Positions 34,781 through 43,055 of a stretch of 64,000 nucleotides of DNA are shown one piece after another. Each line of letters begins with the position of its first letter. Position 1 is the stretch's first letter. Source of the DNA: Paenibacillus methanolicus (GTDB taxonomy: Bacteria; Bacillota; Bacilli; Paenibacillales; Paenibacillaceae). The notes beneath the pieces are model-generated. The model had not been told where the DNA came from. It saw nothing but the letters and a program-made list of their open reading frames with translations, and did no database searches. The translations under genes and the position numbers were made by a program. The stretch is taken from positions 159,521 through 223,520 of the forward strand of contig NZ_VNHS01000013.1 in NCBI RefSeq assembly GCF_008124765.1, in the 5' to 3' direction.

Positions 34781-35878
34781 ATGCGCGTAGTGACGATTCT
34801 GGGAACGCGGCCGGAAATCATCCGGCTCAGCCGCATCATACCGAAGCTCGATGCGCTGGCGGAGGAGCACGTGCTCGTGCACACGGGCCAAAATTTCTCC
34901 CGCACGCTGAGCGACATTTTTTTCAGCGAACTTAGCTTGCGGGAGCCGGATTACATGCTCGGTCAAGGCATGCAGACGCTCGGGGGTCAGCTGTCGGTCA
35001 TGTTCGGCGAGATCGAGCGCATCCTGGCGAAACACAAGCCGCACGTCGTGCTGCTGCTCGGCGATACGAACAGCGCGCTCTGCGCCATCGTCGCGGAGCG
35101 GATGGGCATCCCGGTCGTGCATATGGAGTCGGGCAACCGCTGCTACGATCTTGCCGTGCCGGAAGAGAAGAACCGCCGGATCATCGACGCCGTCTCGACG
35201 ATCAATATGCCGTATACCGGCTACAGCAAAGGCAATCTGCTTCGCGAAGGCTTCCCGAGCAACCGCATCGTGCAGACCGGCAATCCGATTAATGAAGTCA
35301 TCGCCCACTACATGCCGCAGATCGAGGCGAGCACGGTACTGGCCGACCTAGGCCTTGCGCCCGGCGGTTACATGGTCGTAACCGCGCACCGCGCGGAGAA
35401 CGTGGATGATCCGGAGCGGCTCTCCGGCATCCTGGAAGGGCTCAATCGCGTCGCCGCCCGGTTCGATACGCGGCTGGTCTGCAGCATTCATCCGCGGACC
35501 AAATCGCGGATCGAGAGCGGAAGCGTGCAGGCGGCGATGGACCCGCGCGTGTCCTTCCACGAGCCGCTCGGCTTCTTCGATTTCGTCACGCTGGAGCGCT
35601 TCGCCAAGTGCGCCATTACCGACAGCGGCACCGTGCAGGAGGAATGCTGCATCTTCGGCGTCCCGACGGTGACGATTCGCACGACGACGGAGCGCCCGGA
35701 GACGGTCGACTGCGGCAGCAACGTCGTGTGCGGATTGGACGCGAAGCGGATCGAAGAGGCGGTTGCCGTCATGACGGCCCTGCCGGCCGCTTGGGAATGC
35801 CCGGAAGGTTATTTGGCGAAAGACGTCTCGGATAAGGTTGTCAAATTTGTGCTTGGAGGGAAATGGAATGTTTACTAA
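34781..35878 (+). CDS. wecB: UDP-GlcNAc 2-epimerase family protein (WecB/FnlC-like)
   Basis: Non-hydrolysing 2-epimerase fold. MRVVTILGTRPEIIRLS at the N-terminus, LLGDTNSALCA, HMESGNRCYD, TGNPINEV, VTAHRAENVDD and the C-terminal DSGTVQEECCIFGVPTVTIR (UDP-binding) are all conserved. With the next two genes it makes a set (2-epimerase, 4,6-dehydratase/epimerase, reductase) as used for UDP-L-FucNAc or UDP-L-QuiNAc synthesis. In that case it acts on the deoxy sugar rather than UDP-GlcNAc. ATG 34781 is 11 nt from GGAGGG; an ATG at 34772 is too close to it. It overlaps the next gene by 11 bp. Confidence 0.88.
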   Translation: MRVVTILGTRPEIIRLSRIIPKLDALAEEHVLVHTGQNFSRTLSDIFFSELSLREPDYMLGQGMQTLGGQLSVMFGEIERILAKHKPHVVLLLGDTNSALCAIVAERMGIPVVHMESGNRCYDLAVPEEKNRRIIDAVSTINMPYTGYSKGNLLREGFPSNRIVQTGNPINEVIAHYMPQIEASTVLADLGLAPGGYMVVTAHRAENVDDPERLSGILEGLNRVAARFDTRLVCSIHPRTKSRIESGSVQAAMDPRVSFHEPLGFFDFVTLERFAKCAITDSGTVQEECCIFGVPTVTIRTTTERPETVDCGSNVVCGLDAKRIEEAVAVMTALPAAWECPEGYLAKDVSDKVVKFVLGGKWNVY

Positions 35879-36851
35879 TCAGCGCATTCTTGTCACTGGC
35901 GGCACCGGATCCTGGGGCTACGAGCTGATTCGCCAGCTGCTGCCTCAACAGCCGAAGGAAATCATCGTCTTCTCCCGCAACGAGTCGAGCCAGGTGGCGA
36001 TGAGCCGCGCGTTCGAGCATCCGGCGCTCAGTTTCTGCATCGGCGACATTCGCGATAAGGAAGCGCTCGTGAAGGCGTGCGAGGAGGTCGACTACGTCTT
36101 CCATCTGGCGGCGCTGAAACATGTGCCGGTGTGCGAAGACCAGCCGTACGAAGCGCTCAAGACGAACGTGATCGGCACGCAGAACGTCATCGAAGCGGCC
36201 ATCGCGAACAAAGTGAAACGCGTCATCTACATCTCGACCGACAAAGCGGCGAATCCGTCCAACTTCTACGGCATGACCAAAGCGATCGGGGAGAAGCTCA
36301 TCGTCTACGCGAACCTGCTTCGCTCCGATACGAAATTCGTCTGCGTCCGCGGGGGCAACGTGCTCGGGACGAACGGCAGCGTCGTGCATCTGTTCATGAA
36401 TCAAATCAAGACCAAAGGCCAAGTCCGCATCACCGACATGAAAATGACGCGCTTCTTCTTGACGCTGCACGACGCGATCGAACTGCTCTTCAAGGCGAGC
36501 GAATCGAGCCAGGGCGGCGAAATCTTCGTCATGACGATGCCGACGTGCCGGATCGTCGATCTGGCGGAGGTGCTCATGGAATCGCTCGGCATCCAGGCGG
36601 AAATGGTCGAGACGGGCGTTCGTCCGGGCGAGAAGCTGCACGAAATTTTGTTGACGGAATTCGAAAGCACGAGCACGGTCGTGTACGACGACGAATACTT
36701 GGTCATTTTGCCGCCGCTCGACATCCCGGGCCTGCGCGAGCATTACAAGCCGTATCCGGCCGTCGAGTTCGACAGCTTCAGCTCCAGCCAAATGCTGATG
36801 AGCAAAGAGGAGATCAAGGCGATGCTTGTGCGCGGGGGGTTCCTTGCATGA
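35868..36851 (+). CDS. UDP-GlcNAc 4,6-dehydratase/5-epimerase-like (CapE/FnlA type)
   Basis: Extended SDR of 327 residues with NAD motif LVTGGTGSWGYELIRQLL, GDIRDKEAL, HLAALKHVPVCEDQPYEA, and active-site block ISTDKAANPSNFYGMTKAIGEKL, where YGMTK replaces YxxxK as in FnlA/CapE. The C-terminal part carries the VRPGEKLHEILLTE motif seen in this family. It likely converts UDP-GlcNAc to a 4-keto-6-deoxy-L-sugar. ATG 35868 follows TTGGAGGG by 6-8 nt. ATGA overlap with the next gene. Confidence 0.87.
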   Translation: MFTNQRILVTGGTGSWGYELIRQLLPQQPKEIIVFSRNESSQVAMSRAFEHPALSFCIGDIRDKEALVKACEEVDYVFHLAALKHVPVCEDQPYEALKTNVIGTQNVIEAAIANKVKRVIYISTDKAANPSNFYGMTKAIGEKLIVYANLLRSDTKFVCVRGGNVLGTNGSVVHLFMNQIKTKGQVRITDMKMTRFFLTLHDAIELLFKASESSQGGEIFVMTMPTCRIVDLAEVLMESLGIQAEMVETGVRPGEKLHEILLTEFESTSTVVYDDEYLVILPPLDIPGLREHYKPYPAVEFDSFSSSQMLMSKEEIKAMLVRGGFLA

Positions 36852-37678
36852 AATTGCTGATCGTCGGGGGGACCGGCATGGCCGGCCACATGTTCCGCGC
36901 CTATTTCGGGAGCAAACCCGGATATGAGGTGCAGTACACGACGAGGGATGCCGATGACCCAGCGGGTCTTCGGCTGGAGGTGACGGACAGCGAAGCGGTT
37001 GCTTCGCTGGTCTCGTCCGTCCGTCCCGACGTCATTCTGAACGCGGTGGGCGTGTTGAATCAGGACGCGGAGAACCGTCCGCTGCTCGCTTACCAGGTGA
37101 ATGGTCTGCTGCCGCACTGGCTGCGCCATCAGGCGGAGCAGATCGGCGCGAGATTGATTCATATTAGCTCGGACTGCGTGTTCAGCGGGGAGCGAGGGCG
37201 GTACACGGAGGCCGACGAACCGGAAGGCACGACCGTCTACGCGCGCAGCAAGGCGCTCGGCGAAGTGAAGGATCAGCGGCATCTGACGATCCGCACGTCG
37301 ATTATCGGACCGGAGATCCGCCAGAACGGCATCGGCCTGCTGCAATGGTTTCTGAAGCAGGAGGGGACCGTGAGCGGCTACGCGCGGGTGATGTGGAACG
37401 GAGTGACGACGCTGGAGCTCGCGAAGGCGGTGGAATACGCGATCGCAAGACCGCGTATCGGCGGCCTGGTCCAATTGACGGCCGCGGAGACGGTCAGCAA
37501 GCTGGAGCTGCTGCGCATATTCCGAGAGGTATTCGGACGCGATGACGTGACGATCGTGCCGGACAGCCGGATATTCCTCGACCGTTCGCTTGTCTCGACG
37601 CGGGACGATTGGCAGTATGAAGCGCCGGGCTATGCGGTCATGCTGCGCGAGCTGGCCGAGTGGATGGCCGCGCGATGA
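36848..37678 (+). CDS. RmlD-like NDP-4-keto-6-deoxysugar reductase
   Basis: 276-residue SDR: LLIVGGTGMAGHMF, the RPDVILNAVGVLNQDAE block, HISSDCVFSGERGRYTEADEPEGTTVYARSKALGE with YARSK catalytic residues, then RTSIIGPE. It resembles dTDP-4-dehydrorhamnose reductase (RmlD/SpsK). Placed between a FnlA/CapE-like dehydratase and another SDR, it more likely reduces the UDP-4-keto-deoxy-HexNAc made by the previous gene. A role on dTDP-sugar from the SpsI-like enzyme is the alternative. ATGA overlaps at both ends. Confidence 0.85.
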   Translation: MKLLIVGGTGMAGHMFRAYFGSKPGYEVQYTTRDADDPAGLRLEVTDSEAVASLVSSVRPDVILNAVGVLNQDAENRPLLAYQVNGLLPHWLRHQAEQIGARLIHISSDCVFSGERGRYTEADEPEGTTVYARSKALGEVKDQRHLTIRTSIIGPEIRQNGIGLLQWFLKQEGTVSGYARVMWNGVTTLELAKAVEYAIARPRIGGLVQLTAAETVSKLELLRIFREVFGRDDVTIVPDSRIFLDRSLVSTRDDWQYEAPGYAVMLRELAEWMAAR

Positions 37679-38640
37679 ACCGCCCTCGCCTGTTGATTAC
37701 GGGCGCAGGCGGTTTCTGCGGCGAGCATGCCTGCGCGCATTTCGCCGCGGCGGGCTGGCGCGTGACCGGGGCCGTGCGTCGTCTGCCGCGGCCGGGCGAG
37801 ATGCCGGAAGGGGCGGAGGGCGTCGAATGGCGCGCCTCCGACCTTACCGTGCCTTCCGAAGTGAAGACGCTGGTCGCGGATGCGCGGCCGGACGCCGTCA
37901 TCCATTTGGCGGGAGTGAACGCGGTCGGTCCGTCGTGGGACGATCCGGCGTCCGCGCTTGAAGCGAATCTGATGGGGACGGTCTACGTGCTCGAGGCGAT
38001 CCGGGCGAGCGGGAGGCCGGTCCGCGCCGTCGTGGCCGGGTCGATGCTGCGCTACCGGCTGCCGTCAGGGACGCAGGCGCCGACGCCGCCGCATCCGTAC
38101 GGATTGAGCAAGTCGCTGCAAGTGCTCGCCGCTCAGAGCTGGGCGGCGATGTACGGGCTGGACGTCATCGTGGCCGAACCGGGGAACTTAATCGGTCCCG
38201 GCCGTTCGCGCGGCATCGTGGCGCTGCTTGCCCGTTACGCGGCCGAGACGGAGCTGGCTGCCGAACGGGGGCAGGAGCCGCCGCCGGCCTTTCGCCTCTC
38301 CTCCGGCACCGAACGCCGCGATATGCTCGACGTCCGGGACGCGATCCGCGCCTATGAGCTGCTGCTAGCCGGCGGCGAACCCGGCCGCGTCTATCCGCTG
38401 GCGTCTGGCCGCATGATTACGCTCGGGGAGCTTGCGGATAGCTTCGCGCGGCTTGCGCGGGTGCCGCTCGCCTTCGAGGTCGGCAGCTCGGCCGCGCCTT
38501 CGCCGCTGCCGGCGGATACGTCGGCGCTGGCCGCGCTCGGCTGGGCGCCGTCGATCCCGCTGGCGCAGTCGGCCGGGGATACGCTGGAACAGATGCGCCG
38601 TCTGGTCCGCAGCGAACCGGACGGCGCGGCGAACGTCTAA
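37675..38640 (+). CDS. NAD-dependent epimerase/dehydratase (extended SDR)
   Basis: 321 residues. N-terminal LLITGAGGFCGEHACAHF, VIHLAGVNAVGPSWDDP, and an active site altered to PHPYGLSKSLQVLAAQSW (YGLSK). The later blocks EPGNLIGPGRSRGIVALL and ERRDMLDVRDAIRAYELL resemble GDP-4-keto-6-deoxy-D-mannose reductase and GDP-mannose dehydratase relatives. Substrate unknown. It is coupled to the upstream gene and followed 22 bp later by a GT2, so it supplies or modifies a sugar for the same glycan. Confidence 0.82.
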   Translation: MNRPRLLITGAGGFCGEHACAHFAAAGWRVTGAVRRLPRPGEMPEGAEGVEWRASDLTVPSEVKTLVADARPDAVIHLAGVNAVGPSWDDPASALEANLMGTVYVLEAIRASGRPVRAVVAGSMLRYRLPSGTQAPTPPHPYGLSKSLQVLAAQSWAAMYGLDVIVAEPGNLIGPGRSRGIVALLARYAAETELAAERGQEPPPAFRLSSGTERRDMLDVRDAIRAYELLLAGGEPGRVYPLASGRMITLGELADSFARLARVPLAFEVGSSAAPSPLPADTSALAALGWAPSIPLAQSAGDTLEQMRRLVRSEPDGAANV

Positions 38641-38662
38641 TACGAGGAGGAGCCGTCAAACG

Positions 38663-39388
38663 ATGGGAGTAGCCGGACCAACTGTAACGGTCGTCATACC
38701 GTTCTATAACGATTCTTATGTTACCGAGGCTGTGGACAGCGCATTGGCGCAGACGTATGACGACATCGAAATCATCGTCGTGGACGACGGTTCGACGCGG
38801 CATGCCGATCTGCTGGAGCGCTACGGCAGCCGGATCCACTATTTGGGCAAGGCGAACGGAGGAACGGCGAGCGCGCTCAATTACGGCTTCCGGCTTGCCA
38901 GCGGCCAGTACGTCGCGTGGCTTAGCTCGGACGACCGCTTCTATCCGGAGAAGATCGCCCGCCAGGTACAGGCGATGGAGCGGTCCGGCAGCTGGATCAG
39001 CCATACGGGCTTCGACTTGATCGACGAGGGCGGCCGCATCGCGGAGAAGGGGATCGCGCCCCCTCCCGCTGGGCCCGAATTCTATCGCGCCTTCCACGCG
39101 GCCAATCCGGTCAACGGCTGCACCGTTATGATGCGCAAGCTGCTGTACAACCAGATCGGAGAGTTCGACGAACGACTGAGATACACCCACGATTTGGATT
39201 ATTGGTACCGCGTCATGCTGGCGGGCTTCCCGTTCTTGCTGCTGCCGGAGCCGCTCACGGCGTACCGCTGGCACGCGGGCATGGGGACCGTCCTGCATAA
39301 GGAGGCGATCTCGCGCGAAATCCGCCAGACGCAGACGACATACGCGAGCCGGTGGAGCGCGTTCACGAGCCATTTGATCGGACGATAG
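38663..39388 (+). CDS. GT2 glycosyltransferase
   Basis: 241 residues: VTVVIPFYNDSYVTEAVDSAL, DDIEIIVVDDGSTRH, the ASGQYVAWLSSDDRFYPEKI donor motif (SSDD) and NPVNGCTVMMRKLLYNQIGEFDE...YTHDLDYWYRVM. It is strikingly similar to the minus-strand GT2 at 43.7-44.4 kb (WLSSDDRFYP, PVNGCTVMM, EPLTAYR, MGTV). AGGAGG is 12 nt before ATG. It is the last gene of the operon starting at 33.2 kb. Confidence 0.9.
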   Translation: MGVAGPTVTVVIPFYNDSYVTEAVDSALAQTYDDIEIIVVDDGSTRHADLLERYGSRIHYLGKANGGTASALNYGFRLASGQYVAWLSSDDRFYPEKIARQVQAMERSGSWISHTGFDLIDEGGRIAEKGIAPPPAGPEFYRAFHAANPVNGCTVMMRKLLYNQIGEFDERLRYTHDLDYWYRVMLAGFPFLLLPEPLTAYRWHAGMGTVLHKEAISREIRQTQTTYASRWSAFTSHLIGR

Positions 39389-39651
39389 CGATAGACGGCG
39401 GTTCCGCCTAGCCAGAGCGGACGGCAACCGCGACCATGCAAGGGATATGACCGGCGGCGCACGCGGCGCGGGAAGACGGCTTCGGCGCCTCCCGCCGCCT
39501 ACTGCGCTTCTTGGCGTTTTATCCAATCCCGACGGCCGGCGTCCACTACGAGCCCGAGCTCCCATGCACGCCCCTTTTACGAGAAACATGCAAGGTGAAA
39601 CGGCTGTCGCCGTCTTTTAGCGGCGCGGCGCGTTACATTCCGGATATGCGA

Positions 39652-39751
39652 ATTGGCTTGCGCTCACAATCCAAGGATTGGGAATGCAGCATTCAAGGCT
39701 GATTGGTTTGCGTTCACAATCCAAGGATTGGGAACGCAGCATTCAGCCAAA
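39652..39751. repeat. Two tandem 50-bp direct repeats
   Basis: 39652-39701 and 39702-39751 are nearly identical. Each holds the palindrome CAATCC-AA-GGATTG. The rest of 39389-39951 contains only the uppP promoter region; no gene was seen. Confidence 0.85.
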
Positions 39752-39845
39752 GAGAAATACAAGATGTATGAATAAACGTGAGACTTATAAATTCTTGTAT
39801 TGCAAAAAACAGGTATTGAAGATGAGGTTTTCCTAGGACTGACCG

Positions 39846-39854
39846 TGCTATAAT
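39846..39854 (+). promoter_or_regulatory. Extended -10 promoter of uppP
   Basis: TGCTATAAT at 39846-39854 (TGn plus a perfect TATAAT); no good -35. It leaves a ~90-nt leader to ATG 39952. Confidence 0.55.
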
Positions 39855-39951
39855 CGTAAAATAGGTTTGCGCCGGCAAACTTTCGCCGGGTCTCGTTCGT
39901 CAGTAAGTTGGCCGGAACGCAAAAGATAGAAGAAAGGCGGATAGGAATCGT

Positions 39952-40752
39952 ATGTACGACATTATTAGCGCGATTGTGTTGGGACTATTGGAGGGATTGA
40001 CCGAATTTTTGCCTGTTTCCTCCACGGGCCACCTGATCTTGGCGGGGCATTTGCTCGGCTTTGAGGGGAAAGCGGCGGATACGTTCAAGATCGTTATTCA
40101 GCTGGGCGCCGTCCTTGCCGTGTTCGTCCTCTATTTCAAACGCTACATGGACATGCTGCGGGACTTATTGAAATTCGACTTCTCGGACAAAAATAAGCTG
40201 AATGCCGTTCACCTGGTGCTGGCCATGATTCCGGCATTGGTCGTGTACTTGATCTTCAAGGACGTCATCAAAGACCAGCTTTTCGGACCGGGCCCCGTGC
40301 TCATCGGCCTCGTCGTCGGCGGCGTGCTTATGATCGTGGCCGCGCGCGCGAAGCGCAGGGTTACCGCGGAAGAGAGCGATAATATTACATACCGGCAAGC
40401 GTTCGGCATCGGCATGTTCCAATGTTTGGCCCTATGGCCGGGCTTCTCGCGATCGGGCTCCACGATCTCGGGCGGCTTGCTGCTCGGCACGAGCCAGAAG
40501 GCGGCGGCCGACTTCACCTTTATGATCTCCGTACCGGTCATGCTTGGCGCGACGGTGCTCGACATGTACGACAGCCGCGAATATTTGACGGCGGACGATA
40601 TGACGCTGTTCGTCATCGGCTTCATCGCCGCCTTCGTAGTCGCGATGATCGCGGTCGTCACGTTCCTCAATTTGATCAAGCGGCTGAAGCTGGAGTGGTT
40701 CGCCCTCTATCGCTTCGTCCTGGCGATCGTGTTCTATTTGTTCCTGATGTAG
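39952..40752 (+). CDS. uppP: Undecaprenyl-diphosphatase UppP (BacA)
   Basis: Integral membrane enzyme recycling undecaprenyl pyrophosphate to the phosphate carrier used for peptidoglycan and surface glycans; it confers bacitracin tolerance. 266 residues with about eight helices. Catalytic motifs EGLTEFLPVSSTGH (residues 14-27) and PGFSRSGST (163-171) are intact. Monocistronic, with its own promoter and terminator. GAAAGGCGGATAGG precedes ATG. Confidence 0.96.
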   Translation: MYDIISAIVLGLLEGLTEFLPVSSTGHLILAGHLLGFEGKAADTFKIVIQLGAVLAVFVLYFKRYMDMLRDLLKFDFSDKNKLNAVHLVLAMIPALVVYLIFKDVIKDQLFGPGPVLIGLVVGGVLMIVAARAKRRVTAEESDNITYRQAFGIGMFQCLALWPGFSRSGSTISGGLLLGTSQKAAADFTFMISVPVMLGATVLDMYDSREYLTADDMTLFVIGFIAAFVVAMIAVVTFLNLIKRLKLEWFALYRFVLAIVFYLFLM

Positions 40753-40778
40753 GGGAATCGTTGAATTTCGTCACGCAA

Positions 40779-40817
40779 AAGAGGCTTGCCGGCCATGAAG
40801 CCGGCAGGCCTCTTTTT
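40779..40817 (+). terminator. Intrinsic terminator after uppP
   Basis: AAGAGGC...GCCGGC pairs with GCCGGC...GCCTCTT around a 6-nt loop, then TTTTT. Confidence 0.9.
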
Positions 40818-41052
40818 CATTGAATAGGAGCTTTGGGAATCATGGTATGGATAAAAACGTAAAGCGTGTCCGCGAAAGCGGACGAAAGCGAAGGTCAGCT
40901 CGGAGCCGTATCAAGCGCATCCCCACTGCAGGGTACCACCCCAAGGCAAAGCGTAACGAACGAAGCTCGAACAAAAGCCAGTCCGAAGGACTAGCGGGCT
41001 CCCCTCAAACCGAACACATCAACGCCGGCCGCGTAGAAGGTGCGTCCCTTTC

Positions 41053-41100
41053 GGGAGTCCATAGGGCGGAAGCCCTTGGTTCCCCTCGGCGGAGGGGGAC
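41053..41100. repeat. Fragment related to the MITE-like core
   Basis: This stretch (GGGAGTCC, GGGCGGAAGCCC, CTCGGCGGAGGGGG) is a diverged copy of the core segment found at about 41274-41330 inside the adjacent element. It suggests nested or partly duplicated insertions. The flank 40818-41052 has no gene. Confidence 0.5.
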
Positions 41101-41383
41101 AATGCTGTCAGGTTAAGGAAAAACGCCTGGTGAATCCACCGGTGACCAACGGTTAACAGGCTTCAACATTCTAAGAAGGACTTACCTCCCACTGAAGCTT
41201 TGTCCGCCAGGACAAAAGCGTGCCCAACACAAGCCAATCCGCCGACCGCGAACCATCGTGGCAGCACGAAGGCGGGAGTCCAGAGGGCAAAGCCCTTTGG
41301 AGCCTCCTCGGCGGAGGAGGTGGGAGGAGGGATCCACAAAAGTCGGTTCAAAAGGGCGGAGCCCTTCTTAACCTAACAGTATT
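41101..41383. mobile_element. MITE-like non-autonomous element, copy B (inverted relative to copy A)
   Basis: Left end AATGCTGTCAGGTTAAG (41101-41117). The right end 41367-41383 is its inverted complement with two mismatches. The internal sequence matches copy A at 30.1-30.4 kb in opposite orientation. About 283 bp, no coding frame of note. Confidence 0.77.
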
Positions 41384-41445
41384 GCGGAGGGGGAAGGGGG
41401 AGGGAAAGGTCCGCGACGGTTTGCGTAACCTTTACATTCGTCTGG

Positions 41446-41474
41446 TTGAATTAATATTAATTGTGTTGTATATT
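41446..41474 (+). promoter_or_regulatory. Sigma-A promoter of the GNAT gene
   Basis: TTGAAT (41446-41451), 17-bp spacer, TATATT (41469-41474), within an A+T-rich patch 32 bp before the start codon. Confidence 0.65.
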
Positions 41475-41506
41475 TATACAAACAAACTCGACGAGGAGGC
41501 ATTCCT

Positions 41507-41998
41507 TTGATTTATAAAATCGCGGATTCCCATGATGCGCCGGTCATTCACGAGGTGATGATCCAGGCTTTCCTTTACGATAAAGCAGAACCAACGACAC
41601 TAGCCGTTCCGATCGAGACCGCAGACCAGATCGCCCTCGCGCTGGAAGGCGGCGAGAAAGCGATCATCGCGTTCGACGAAGAAGACGGCTCGCCCGTCGC
41701 GACGGTCCGATTCGCGCTGAAGGAAACCGACGGCGTCGATTTCCATCAGCTGTCCGTCCTCCCCGGCAAGCAAGGGCAAGGCATCGGCAAAGCGTTGCTT
41801 CGGTTCATGGAGGCATATGCCGCCAGCTGCAACCGCAACACCGTCACGTGCAAAGTCCGCATGAACGCGCCTCGGCAGATCCGATTGTACGATTCGATCG
41901 GATACAGCGTCCTCGGCGAAGAACTCGAGCAGAAGCCGGACGGCACGAGCGTACCCGTCGTCGCGCTGCGGAAAGTGCTTCAACTCCAACCTGCCTAA
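41507..41998 (+). CDS. GNAT-family N-acetyltransferase
   Basis: 163 residues with the acetyl-CoA binding signature HQLSVLPGKQGQGIGKALLRFMEAYA (Q/RxxGxG/A) and C-terminal LYDSIGYSVLGEE. Acceptor unknown. The TTG start has ACGAGGAGG 7 nt upstream. It has its own promoter and a terminator downstream. It lies just after a MITE-like element. Confidence 0.9.
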   Translation: MIYKIADSHDAPVIHEVMIQAFLYDKAEPTTLAVPIETADQIALALEGGEKAIIAFDEEDGSPVATVRFALKETDGVDFHQLSVLPGKQGQGIGKALLRFMEAYAASCNRNTVTCKVRMNAPRQIRLYDSIGYSVLGEELEQKPDGTSVPVVALRKVLQLQPA

Positions 41999-42003
41999 CG
42001 AAC

Positions 42004-42039
42004 AACCGCCGCGCACGTCCGGTGGTTTTTTCTTTTTTT
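42004..42039 (+). terminator. Intrinsic terminator after GNAT gene
   Basis: AACCGCCG/CGGTGGTT stem (one G-U) and a long T-rich tract. Confidence 0.8.
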
Positions 42040-42104
42040 GCCTCGTAGACGGCTTCCGGAAACTTATGGAATAATAGAGTGAAAATCGATCGGGAGGCAT
42101 GGAT

Positions 42105-42887
42105 ATGGATCTTGGCGTGAGCAGCAAAACGGCAATTGTAACGGGCGGCAGCAAAGGCATCGGGCTGGCGACCGCTATTCGGCTGGCATCGGAAGGGGCG
42201 AACGTGGCGATCGTGGCGCGCGGCCAGGAGGCGTTGGACCGCGCGGCGGCCCGCATCGCCGAAGCCACGGGGCGCGAAGCGCTTCGGATCTCGGCGGACG
42301 TCGCGTCGGAGGAAGCGGTGCGCGAGGCGGTCGCGCGGACGATCGAGACGTTCGGCGGCATCGATATTCTGGTGAACAACGCCGGAACATCGGCCGCGGC
42401 GCCCTTCGAGTCGGTGGAGACGGCAGCATGGGATGCGGACCTCGGCTTGAAGCTTTACGGCGCCGTTCATTTCGCTAAGGCAGTCATTCCGCATATGCGT
42501 AAGCGCGGCGGAGGCTCGATCGTCAACGTCGCCGCGGTAGGCGGCAAGACGCCGTCGGCCTCCTCGCTGCCGACCTCGGTCAGCCGCGCGGCCGGACTCG
42601 CGTTGACGAAGGCGATGAGCAAGGACCTGGCCAAAGATGGCATCCGGGTCAACGCGGTGTGCATCGGGCTCATCCGCAGCGATCAGATCGAGCGCATGTG
42701 GCAGGCGAAGGCGCCGGAGCAGACATGGGAGCAGTTCGCCTCCGATCCGAAGCACGGCATTCCGCTCGGCCGTATCGGTAACGCGGAGGAAGCGGCGAAC
42801 GTTATCGCTTTTCTCGTATCGGGCGCGGCCTCGTACGTAACGGGCACCTCGGTGAATATCGACGGCGGGGCGGCCGCGGTGTTGTAG
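42105..42887 (+). CDS. SDR-family oxidoreductase
   Basis: Classical short-chain dehydrogenase: cofactor motif TGGSKGIGLATA, NNAG (residues ~88-91), a VAAVGG active-site serine region and the C-terminal glycine-rich GTSVNIDGGAA. The expected YxxxK appears altered: after VNVAAVGGKTPSASSLPTSVSRAAGLALTKAMSKDL the usual Tyr position is Ser (SVSRAAG), so catalysis may be unusual or lost. ATG 42105 has GGGAGG 7 nt upstream; ATG 42099 is too close. Monocistronic. Confidence 0.85.
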   Translation: MDLGVSSKTAIVTGGSKGIGLATAIRLASEGANVAIVARGQEALDRAAARIAEATGREALRISADVASEEAVREAVARTIETFGGIDILVNNAGTSAAAPFESVETAAWDADLGLKLYGAVHFAKAVIPHMRKRGGGSIVNVAAVGGKTPSASSLPTSVSRAAGLALTKAMSKDLAKDGIRVNAVCIGLIRSDQIERMWQAKAPEQTWEQFASDPKHGIPLGRIGNAEEAANVIAFLVSGAASYVTGTSVNIDGGAAAVL

Positions 42888-42924
42888 AGGGTGCAAGCAA
42901 GCGAGTCCCCCCTCAAAACCTCGC

Positions 42925-42955
42925 AACCATCAGGACAACCTCTGATGGTTTTTTT
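42925..42955 (+). terminator. Intrinsic terminator after SDR gene
   Basis: AACCATCAG/CTGATGGTT stem followed by TTTTT. Confidence 0.9.
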
Positions 42956-43055
42956 GCGTGTAAGGATTTTAACAATTAAAGGGTTATCATAGTTTGATAT
43001 TTATGGTAAATTAGTAATCATATACACATGAGATGATGAGGCAGGTGAGGATTCG

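Noticed and set aside
40820..41116. 98-codon frame after uppP
   Set aside because: It lies in repetitive MITE-related sequence and crosses into the element end; no similarity.
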